Assembly: GCA_017936205.1 (NCBI GenBank)
Contig: JAGBGB010000104.1
Coordinates: forward strand, 1-5,126
Direction of reading: 5' to 3'
DNA length: 5,126 nt
Source of the DNA: Oscillospiraceae bacterium
GTDB lineage: Bacteria > Bacillota > Clostridia > Oscillospirales > Oscillospiraceae
A program made the translations under genes and the position numbers. Below the pieces are notes generated by a model. That model saw only the letters and a program-made list of their open reading frames with translations. It was not told where the DNA came from and searched no databases. How positions within the stretch are numbered: position 1 is the stretch's first letter; the number at the start of each line of letters is the position of its first letter. Below are positions 1-5,126 of the stretch, piece after piece.

Positions 1-35
1 CGCGCCCCTACGAATGGTACGATAAATCGGAATTT
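1..35 (-). repeat. 35-bp repeat, left copy (inverted partner at 4986-5020)
   Basis: The first 35 bases are the exact reverse complement of 4986-5020. The match stops at base 36 (G here, against G rather than C at the partner position 4985), and its outer limit is unknown because the window begins here. The outer tip is GC-rich (CGCGCCCC) and the inner end AT-rich (GGAATTT), with a small internal dyad, CGAT-AA-ATCG. Relative to transcription it lies 27 bp beyond the stop codon of the methyltransferase gene, and read in that gene's direction it runs from AAATTCC to GGGGCGCG. A weak pairing is possible between CCCCTAC (5-11) and GTAAGGGG (44-51), but there is no T run, so I do not call a terminator. 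It is probably a dispersed intergenic repeat; a transposon end is the alternative. Confidence 0.85.
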
Positions 36-62
36 GACCAACGGTAAGGGGGGATAGCCGGG

Positions 63-947
63 TTACTTGTGGCTGGGGCTGTTCTTGAGGACAGCCTTCA
101 GGGCGGCGATATAGGCAGGAGAGGTGCCGCAGCAGCCGCCGACAATATCGGCACCGACTTGGATCAGCTTGCTCATGTGCTGTGCGAAGCTGTGCGGATC
201 CATGGGGTAGATGGCATCCCCTGTATCGGAGATGGTGGGCATCCCCGCATTGGGCTTGACGATCAGGGGGATGTGAATGAGTTCCCTGAGATTGCGTACA
301 ATAGAGCATAGCTGCTCCGGTCCCAGGGAGCAATTGATGCCCACTGCGGAGGCTCCCAGCTCCTGCAGGGTTCGGGCTGCCTCAAAGCAGCTGCCGCCGA
401 AGTACAGTCCTCCGTCTGCCTGAATGCTGACTGTACACAGTACAGGCAGCTCGCAGACACTGCCAATGGCTTCTAAGGCTACAGCAGTCTCGTCCACGCC
501 CAGCATGGTCTCCACCACCATCAGATCCGCTCCTGCCTCCGCCAGAGCCTGTGCCTGTTCGGCATAAATATCGAACAGCTCATTGTAGCCCATGGTTCCC
601 AAGGGCTCCATAGGCACTCCTGTAGTGGTCATATCCCCGGCGACCAGAGCCCCCTCTACCTCCTTAGAGATCTGCACCAGCCTCCGATTCAGCTCACGCA
701 CCTGATCCTGCAGACCATGCCTTGCCAGAGAGTGACGATTTGCGGAAAATGTAGGTGCATAGACAATTTGAGAGCCTGCCTTCACATAAGCCCGCTGCAG
801 CTCCAAAATGGCTTCCGGGTGCTCTGCCACCCAAGCCTCGGTGCACACCCCTCGGGGCATGCCCAGCTTCATTAAATTGGATCCGGTGGCTCCGTCCAGA
901 AGCACCGTTCCCTGCTGCAGAAGTGTCTGCCATTGTGTCTTCGTCAT
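63..947 (-). CDS. Homocysteine S-methyltransferase family protein (stand-alone MetH N-terminal-type domain)
   Basis: A 294-residue protein with the fold signatures of zinc-dependent homocysteine S-methyltransferases, which move a methyl group onto homocysteine to make methionine. Visible motifs are DGATGSNL (residues 18-25, the family's N-terminal glycine-rich strand), VETM near 145-148, GINCS with Cys206, and GGCCGTSP with Cys272-Cys273. These three cysteines are the expected zinc and thiolate ligands, so the enzyme looks intact. The length covers one barrel only: there are no pterin-binding, cobalamin-binding or reactivation domains as in full MetH. The methyl donor therefore cannot be read from sequence; it could be S-methylmethionine (MmuM-like), a separate corrinoid protein (split MetH) or a betaine-type donor. 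There is no signal peptide, so it is presumably cytoplasmic. An in-frame ATG nine bases upstream (956) is possible, but its Shine-Dalgarno would abut the start; ATG at 947 has better spacing. It is divergent from the aminopeptidase gene. No clear terminator is seen between its stop and the window edge. Confidence 0.9.
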   Translation of the reverse strand: MTKTQWQTLLQQGTVLLDGATGSNLMKLGMPRGVCTEAWVAEHPEAILELQRAYVKAGSQIVYAPTFSANRHSLARHGLQDQVRELNRRLVQISKEVEGALVAGDMTTTGVPMEPLGTMGYNELFDIYAEQAQALAEAGADLMVVETMLGVDETAVALEAIGSVCELPVLCTVSIQADGGLYFGGSCFEAARTLQELGASAVGINCSLGPEQLCSIVRNLRELIHIPLIVKPNAGMPTISDTGDAIYPMDPHSFAQHMSKLIQVGADIVGGCCGTSPAYIAALKAVLKNSPSHK

Positions 948-952
948 AAGAT

Positions 953-963
953 CCATCCTTCCT
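953..963 (-). promoter_or_regulatory. Ribosome binding site deciding the methyltransferase start
   Basis: On the minus strand AGGAAGG (957-963) and an overlapping GGATGG (953-958) lie 9 and 5 bases before the ATG at 945-947. For the alternative ATG at 954-956 the same purine run directly touches the start codon, too close for normal initiation. This favours the inner ATG, though a start at 956 using the weaker AAGG with 4-base spacing cannot be excluded. Confidence 0.6.
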
Positions 964-976
964 TGATTCTGCTTTT

Positions 977-1005
977 ATTCTACAGCGTTTTTTTGTGTAT
1001 TGCAA
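977..1005 (-). promoter_or_regulatory. Predicted sigma-A promoter for the methyltransferase gene
   Basis: Reading the minus strand, a -35-like TTGCAA (1000-1005) is followed after exactly 17 bases by TAGAAT (977-982), a 5/6 match to the -10 consensus. Transcription would start near 970, giving a leader of about 23 bases to the ATG at 947. The -35 hexamer is a perfect palindrome and is the same six bases used by the divergent promoter on the plus strand. Predicted from sequence only. Confidence 0.6.
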
Positions 1006-1028
1006 GATCTGTTTTTTTGTGCTATGAT
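1000..1028 (+). promoter_or_regulatory. Predicted extended -10 promoter for the aminopeptidase-ATPase operon
   Basis: TTGCAA (1000-1005), a 17-base spacer and TATGAT (1023-1028), preceded by TG at 1020-1021, give an extended -10 form. The expected start point is near 1035, about 24 bases before the ATG at 1059, with the Shine-Dalgarno inside that leader. The spacer is rich in T and carries one copy of the G-T7-GTG direct repeat (1011-1021). No riboswitch or long leader fits between this promoter and the gene. Confidence 0.65.
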
Positions 1029-1046
1029 AATTGTAATCATTTTTTC

Positions 1047-1052
1047 AGGAGG
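1047..1052 (+). promoter_or_regulatory. Shine-Dalgarno deciding the aminopeptidase start
   Basis: A consensus AGGAGG sits six bases before the ATG at 1059. It rules out the longer open frame that begins at 933, which would run through the promoter region and overlap the divergent gene. Confidence 0.9.
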
Positions 1053-1058
1053 AGTCCC

Positions 1059-2282
1059 ATGAAGAAAACAATTTTAAAAAAGTATGCCAAGCTCATCGCC
1101 ACCGTAGGCGTCAATGTACAGAAGGGCCAAGAGGTCTTTATTAACGCCGATCTGGATCAGCCTGAATTTGTCTACATGGTAGTAGAGGAATGCTACAGAG
1201 CCGGTGCCAAGAAGGTCGTCGTGGATTGGGATTACCAGCCCCTTGCCAAGCTGACCTACCGCTGGCGTACCAACAAAACTCTGGCAGAAATGGCAGAGTA
1301 TGAAGAAGCCCGTTGGAAGCACATGGCTGACAAGCTGCCCTGCCGCATTTACCTGATCTCCGAAGATCCCGACGGGCTCAAGGGCATCAATCAGAAGAAG
1401 ATGGCAAAGGCTGCACAAGCTCGCTACAAGATCATTAAGCCCTACCGTGAGAGTATGGAGAACAAGTACCAGTGGTGCATTGCCGCAGTTCCCGGTGCCG
1501 CATGGGCAAAGAAGCTGTTCCCCAAGCTGTCCAAGGCGCAAGCCATTGAGAAGCTGTGGGAAGCCATTCTCTCTGCCTCCCGTGTGACCGAGGATCCCAT
1601 CGAGGCATGGAAGGCTCATAACGAGGATCTGCGTAAGCGCTGCGACTACCTGAACTCTCTGGGCATTCAGACTCTGGAATACCGCAGCTCCAACGGCACC
1701 GACTTCCGTGTAGGTATGATGGAGCTGGGCGAATTCAAGGGCGGCGGCGACACCTCCCTGCAGGGCATTTACTTCAACCCCAACATTCCCACAGAGGAAT
1801 GCTTTATCTCCCCCAAGAAGGGCGAGGCAGAAGGCATCGTCTATTCCACCAAGCCCCTGTCCTATCAGGGACAGCTGATCGAGAACTTCTCCATCCGCTT
1901 CGAGGGCGGTAAGGCTGTAGAGGTTCACGCAGAGAAGAACGAGGAGCTGCTCAAACAGCTGATCTCCATGGACGAGGGCGCTGCCTATTTGGGCGAGTGT
2001 GCTCTGGTTCCCTATGATTCTCCCATTCAGAATTCCGGTCTGCTGTTCTACAACACCCTCTTCGACGAGAACGCTGCCTGCCATCTGGCACTGGGCAAGG
2101 GCTTCGCCGATACCATTCAGGGCTTCGAAAACCGCACGCTGGAAGAATGCCGTGAGATGGGTCTGAACGAATCCATGGTTCACGAGGACTTCATGATCGG
2201 CTCCGAGGATCTGGAGATCGATGCTCATACCCGTGACGGCAGAATCGTTCCCATTTTCCGCAAGGGCAACTGGGCTTTCTAA
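1059..2282 (+). CDS. M29-family metallo-aminopeptidase (aminopeptidase T/S/II type)
   Basis: A 407-residue protein matching the usual ~410-residue length of family M29, cytoplasmic co-catalytic dimetal aminopeptidases that remove N-terminal residues from peptides. The N-terminal part (about 1-200) carries the family start, YAKLIATVGVNVQKGQEV. The C-terminal metal-binding part shows PNIPTEE (Glu246/Glu247), LGECALVP (Glu313), NAACHLALG (His342) and SMVHEDFMIGSEDLEI (His375, Asp377). The spacing of these acids and histidines agrees with what I recall of the metal ligands in characterised members, so the metal site looks complete. One difference: the residue seven after His342 is Phe349 (GKGFADT), where many members have Tyr (as in GSAYP). 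There is no signal peptide; a hydrophobic stretch seen if the frame is read from 933 is not translated in my view. It is first in a likely operon with the calcium ATPase 42 bp downstream. Substrate preference cannot be told from sequence. Confidence 0.93.
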   Translation: MKKTILKKYAKLIATVGVNVQKGQEVFINADLDQPEFVYMVVEECYRAGAKKVVVDWDYQPLAKLTYRWRTNKTLAEMAEYEEARWKHMADKLPCRIYLISEDPDGLKGINQKKMAKAAQARYKIIKPYRESMENKYQWCIAAVPGAAWAKKLFPKLSKAQAIEKLWEAILSASRVTEDPIEAWKAHNEDLRKRCDYLNSLGIQTLEYRSSNGTDFRVGMMELGEFKGGGDTSLQGIYFNPNIPTEECFISPKKGEAEGIVYSTKPLSYQGQLIENFSIRFEGGKAVEVHAEKNEELLKQLISMDEGAAYLGECALVPYDSPIQNSGLLFYNTLFDENAACHLALGKGFADTIQGFENRTLEECREMGLNESMVHEDFMIGSEDLEIDAHTRDGRIVPIFRKGNWAF

Positions 2283-2324
2283 TGAAACAAGCTACGGCTC
2301 CATATACTATTCTGAGGTGATCCT

Positions 2325-4916
2325 ATGAGCTTTTATACCAAGCCTCTGAATGAGGTGCTATCCCAGCTGAAGACCGATCAAACGGGTCTGTCAGCTAAGG
2401 AGGTTGCAGCCCGCAGGAGCCAATACGGTCCCAACGAGCTGCAACAAGCCAAGAAGAAAACCAATCTCCAACGCTTCTTTGACCAGTTTAAGGATGCGAT
2501 GATCATCATCCTGCTGGTGGCTGCTGCCATTTCCTTCGTCATTGCCTGTGTAGAGGGCAATCCCAAGGAGTTCTTCGAGCCCGGTCTGATCCTGCTCATT
2601 GTGGTGCTCAACGCCATTATGGGTGTCATGCAGGAGAGTAAGGCGGAGAAGGCTCTGGAAGCACTCAAGAGCATGTCCGCTCCCCACTGCCGTGTGATCC
2701 GTGAGGGGCAGGAGCAGGTCATTGAGTCCTCCGGGCTGGTTCCCGGCGACATCATCCGACTGGAAGCCGGTGATTTTGTTCCCGCAGATGCTCGCCTGAT
2801 CCGCAGTGTCAACCTGAAGTGTGAGGAATCCGCCCTCACCGGGGAATCCGTCCCCTCCGAGAAGGATGCCGAGGCTGCCATTGAGGAGAAAGCTCCTCTG
2901 GGCGATCGGAGCAATATGATCTACTCCGGCTGCTCCGTCAGCTACGGTACAGCTTTGGCTGTGGTCACTGCCACAGGCATGAACACAGAAATGGGCAAGA
3001 TCGCCAACCTGCTTCAGGGTGAGCAGGATGCACAGACCCCCCTGCAGAAGAAGCTGGCTCAGTTAGGCAAGTACTTGGGCTTCTTAGCTCTGGGTGTGTG
3101 CGGAATCATCTTCGTCATTGGTCTGCTTGCTAAGCTGCCGGTCATGGAGATCTTCATGACTGCAGTCTCTCTTGCGGTCTCAGCCATTCCCGAAGGACTG
3201 CCTGCCATTGTTACCATCGTTCTCTCCATCGGTGTACAGCGACTGGCGAAGCAGAATGCAGTCATCCGCAGACTGCCTGCAGTTGAGACGCTGGGCGGTG
3301 CTTCCATTATCTGCTCCGATAAGACCGGCACCCTGACCCAGAACCGCATGACCCTGATGAAGGCATATATTGAAGGCAAGGCCGAGGAGATCAGCAAGGA
3401 GAATTCCACTGAGATCCGCAAGCTCCTTGGTTACGCTACCCTATGCTGCGACGGCTCCATCCGCTTCGAGGGAGATCAGGTCCAGCACATCGGTGATCCC
3501 ACGGAGACAGCGATTATTTTAGCTGCCCATAACAACGGCATGCCTCAGGGGGATCTGAACAGCCGCTTCCCCCGTGTGGCAGAGCTGCCCTTCGATTCCG
3601 ACCGTAAGCTTATGACCTCTGTCAACAAGGTAGACGGCAAGCTGCTGGTCATTGTCAAGGGTGCCTTCGACATGATGGTTCCCCGTTGCATCAAGGGCGA
3701 TCTGGAAGCTGCCCGTAAAATGAATGACGAAATAAGCTCCTGTGCCCTCCGTGTTTTGGCTGTTGCCTATAAGGAGATCCAAGAGCTTCCCAAGGATCTG
3801 AGCACCCTTGAGCAGGGTCTGACCTTCCACGGCCTGCTGGGTATGATCGATCCTCCCAGACCCGAGGCAGCAGAGGCTGTCCGTACCTGCCTGCGTGCAG
3901 GGATCAAGCCTGTAATGATCACAGGTGACCATGTGGTCACGGCTTCTGCCATTGCCAAGCAGTTAGGCATTCTCCAGCCCGGTCAGAAGGCCATTACCGG
4001 CGCACAGCTGGATGCCATGACCGACGAAGAGCTGGATGCACAGGTAGAGCAGATCTCTGTATATGCCCGTGTTTCTCCCGAGAACAAGATCCGCATCGTC
4101 AAGGCATGGCAGCGGAAGGAGCAGGTAGTCTCCATGACCGGTGACGGTGTCAACGATGCCCCCGCGCTGAAGGCTGCAGACATCGGCTGCGCTATGGGCA
4201 TCACCGGCACAGATGTTGCCAAGGGCGCAGCAGATATGACCCTGTCCGATGACAACTTCGCCACCATCGTCGAAGCCGTCCGTGAGGGCAGAAGCATCTA
4301 CCGCAATATTAAGAAAGTCGTTGGCTTCCTGCTGGGAACCAACATCGGTGAGGTCTTTACAGTCTTCTTCGCCATGCTTCTCTGGCAGAGGACTCCCCTT
4401 CTGTCCATGCAGCTGCTGTGGATCAACTTGATCACAGACTCTCTCCCCGCCATTGCACTGGGCATGGAGCCCATCGAAACCGGTGTCATGGACGAGAAGC
4501 CCCGTCCCAAGAAAGAAGGGCTTTTCGCCAACGGTCTTGGGATCCGTGTGGTGCTCCAAGGTGTCATGTTCGGCCTCCTGTCCCTGATCGCCTACCGTGT
4601 AGGCGAGACTGTTATGGGCTCCGTAGAAGGCGGCCAGACCCTCGCCTTCACCGTTCTGGCTCTGTCTCAGATCGTTCAGGCATACAATATGCGTTCTGAC
4701 CGTTCCATCTTTAAGATCGGTGTCTTCGGCAACAAGACCCTGAACAAGGCAGCACTCTTATCCATCGTCCTCATGCTGCTGGTGCTGTTCACGCCCATTA
4801 AGACAGCCTTCGGTCTGATCACCCTGACCTGGCCCCTGTACCTGCTGGCTCTGGGTCTGATCTTTGTTCCCCTGGCTCTCATGGAGCTTGCAAAGGCCCT
4901 GAAGCTGATCAAATAA
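2325..4916 (+). CDS. P2-type calcium-transporting ATPase
   Basis: An 863-residue P-type ATPase, close to the size of bacterial SERCA/PMCA-like calcium pumps, expected in the cytoplasmic membrane to export Ca2+ at the cost of ATP. By eye the order is N-terminal cation-ATPase region (1-55), M1-M2 (58-102), actuator domain with TGES (172-175), M3-M4 (250-303) with IPEGLP (Glu290), phosphorylation site DKTGT (Asp332), nucleotide domain with KGA (Lys445), then MITGDH (531-536) and TGDGVNDAP (605-613), and M5-M10 (about 665-856). Cation-site residues by alignment with SERCA are Glu290 in M4; Asn673 and Glu676 (NIGE) in M5; Asn701, Thr704 and Asp705 (NLITD) in M6; and Gln782 in M8 where SERCA has Glu908. 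Site II looks complete and site I is altered at one position. Start: GAGGTGA (2314-2320) lies four bases before ATG. No terminator separates it from the aminopeptidase gene; a hairpin follows its stop. Calcium is the likely ion; Mn2+ is the main alternative. Confidence 0.95.
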   Translation: MSFYTKPLNEVLSQLKTDQTGLSAKEVAARRSQYGPNELQQAKKKTNLQRFFDQFKDAMIIILLVAAAISFVIACVEGNPKEFFEPGLILLIVVLNAIMGVMQESKAEKALEALKSMSAPHCRVIREGQEQVIESSGLVPGDIIRLEAGDFVPADARLIRSVNLKCEESALTGESVPSEKDAEAAIEEKAPLGDRSNMIYSGCSVSYGTALAVVTATGMNTEMGKIANLLQGEQDAQTPLQKKLAQLGKYLGFLALGVCGIIFVIGLLAKLPVMEIFMTAVSLAVSAIPEGLPAIVTIVLSIGVQRLAKQNAVIRRLPAVETLGGASIICSDKTGTLTQNRMTLMKAYIEGKAEEISKENSTEIRKLLGYATLCCDGSIRFEGDQVQHIGDPTETAIILAAHNNGMPQGDLNSRFPRVAELPFDSDRKLMTSVNKVDGKLLVIVKGAFDMMVPRCIKGDLEAARKMNDEISSCALRVLAVAYKEIQELPKDLSTLEQGLTFHGLLGMIDPPRPEAAEAVRTCLRAGIKPVMITGDHVVTASAIAKQLGILQPGQKAITGAQLDAMTDEELDAQVEQISVYARVSPENKIRIVKAWQRKEQVVSMTGDGVNDAPALKAADIGCAMGITGTDVAKGAADMTLSDDNFATIVEAVREGRSIYRNIKKVVGFLLGTNIGEVFTVFFAMLLWQRTPLLSMQLLWINLITDSLPAIALGMEPIETGVMDEKPRPKKEGLFANGLGIRVVLQGVMFGLLSLIAYRVGETVMGSVEGGQTLAFTVLALSQIVQAYNMRSDRSIFKIGVFGNKTLNKAALLSIVLMLLVLFTPIKTAFGLITLTWPLYLLALGLIFVPLALMELAKALKLIK

Positions 4917-4928
4917 TCCCCAAAAACC

Positions 4929-4969
4929 ACGGCCTCCCATGATGCCACCGCACCACGGGAGGCCGTTTT
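4929..4969 (+). terminator. Intrinsic terminator after the calcium ATPase gene
   Basis: A perfect 10-bp stem, ACGGCCTCCC (4929-4938) with GGGAGGCCGT (4957-4966), encloses an 18-base loop and runs into TTTT (4966-4969). It begins 13 bases after the stop codon. The T run is short. On the other strand the stem is followed after two bases by five Ts (complement of 4922-4926), so it may also stop transcription entering from the right. Confidence 0.8.
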
Positions 4970-4985
4970 CCACCCATCCACCGGG

Positions 4986-5020
4986 AAATTCCGATTTATC
5001 GTACCATTCGTAGGGGCGCG
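4986..5020 (+). repeat. 35-bp repeat, right copy (inverted partner at 1-35)
   Basis: All 35 bases match the reverse complement of 1-35. It starts with AAATTCCG 70 bp after the ATPase stop codon, just beyond the terminator, and ends GGGGCGCG. Both copies thus lie downstream of a gene and in the same orientation relative to that gene's transcription. From general familiarity, the GTAGGGGCG core resembles dispersed intergenic repeats of gut Clostridia, in which a GC-rich hairpin often follows. Here the second arm of such a hairpin is not complete (GCGCGCATTGTG only). Confidence 0.85.
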
Positions 5021-5036
5021 CATTGTGTCAAGAGTA

Positions 5037-5073
5037 ACATGGTATACACTTTGTGTAAATACATGGTATACAC
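5037..5073. repeat. 13-bp direct repeat pair with palindromic half-sites
   Basis: ACATGGTATACAC occurs at 5037-5049 and again, without mismatch, at 5061-5073, 24 bp apart start to start. Overlapping dyads are also present: TACAC-TTT-GTGTA (5045-5057) is a perfect inverted repeat, and TGTGTA (5052-5057) pairs with TACACA (5069-5074) across 11 bases. The layout resembles tandem binding sites for a dimeric DNA-binding protein, either a repressor for a gene beyond the window or a transposase or recombinase at an element end. No gene is visible from 5021 to the window end. Confidence 0.6.
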
Positions 5074-5126
5074 ATTTCATACTCCAAGAGAATAATCCTG
5101 TTGTTCTTAGATTCAGAGCTTGAGGC

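Noticed and set aside
933..1058. N-terminal 42-codon extension of the aminopeptidase frame with a hydrophobic, signal-peptide-like stretch
   Set aside because: It crosses the predicted promoters and overlaps the divergent gene's start. The consensus AGGAGG before ATG 1059 and the family-typical N-terminus fix the true start there.
948..1058. Riboswitch (SAM, cobalamin or T-box) upstream of the methyltransferase or aminopeptidase
   Set aside because: The predicted leaders are under 30 bases on both sides, and no hairpin set or terminator structure is present.
1074..2228. Long minus-strand open frame (384 codons) opposite the aminopeptidase
   Set aside because: It mirrors a strongly conserved, codon-biased enzyme gene, shows no recognisable domain, and is explained by few stop complements in that codon usage.
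1..5020. Classical composite transposon bounded by the 35-bp inverted repeats
   Set aside because: No transposase, recombinase or cargo-type gene lies inside. All three genes look like core metabolic or transport genes with matching codon use, and no target-site duplication can be assessed from this window.
5023..5072. Sigma-A promoter from TTGTGT and TATACA pairs at the right edge
   Set aside because: The spacers are only 14 bases (5029-5042) and 10 bases (5057-5066), too short for a normal promoter.
4676..5080. Minus-strand open frame covering the ATPase 3' end, terminator and right-hand repeat, with a repeated YHV-type N-terminus
   Set aside because: The N-terminal repetition is only the translated 13-bp direct repeat. 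The rest is antisense to the ATPase and passes through a terminator hairpin and a 35-bp repeat, with no protein family visible.

Overview
The window carries three ordinary-looking chromosomal genes in a compact divergent arrangement. Codon choice (CTG, AAG, GAG, CCC, CTC and ATC favoured), strong AGGAGG-type ribosome binding sites and moderately high GC suggest a Gram-positive anaerobe of the Clostridia, plausibly a gut Oscillospiraceae-type bacterium. That placement is inference from style and remembered homologues, not from a search.

Layout: bases 1-35 are one copy of a 35-bp repeat. Next, on the minus strand, is a stand-alone homocysteine S-methyltransferase-family protein (63-947). A 111-bp divergent intergenic region (948-1058) follows. 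It appears to hold two back-to-back sigma-A-type promoters that share one palindromic -35 hexamer, TTGCAA, each with a 17-bp spacer. On the plus strand come an M29-family metallo-aminopeptidase (1059-2282) and, after a 42-bp gap with no terminator, a P2-type calcium-transporting ATPase (2325-4916). These two are probably one operon. A GC-rich hairpin with a short T run (4929-4969) follows the ATPase. A second, perfectly matching copy of the 35-bp repeat, inverted, lies at 4986-5020. The last ~105 bp hold no gene, but contain a 13-bp direct repeat (5037-5049 and 5061-5073) embedded in GTGTA/TACAC half-sites.

How the genes may work together: the methyltransferase should act in methionine or one-carbon metabolism, the aminopeptidase in cytoplasmic peptide turnover, and the ATPase in exporting calcium. 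No shared pathway is evident from sequence. The linkage is transcriptional (shared promoter region, two-gene operon) rather than clearly functional.

I do not see a new defence, mobile or RNA system. The points most worth checking are the perfect 35-bp inverted repeats flanking the whole three-gene block, the shared -35 promoter architecture, the operator-like repeats at the right edge, the mixed calcium-site residues of the ATPase, and a Tyr-to-Phe difference in the aminopeptidase.
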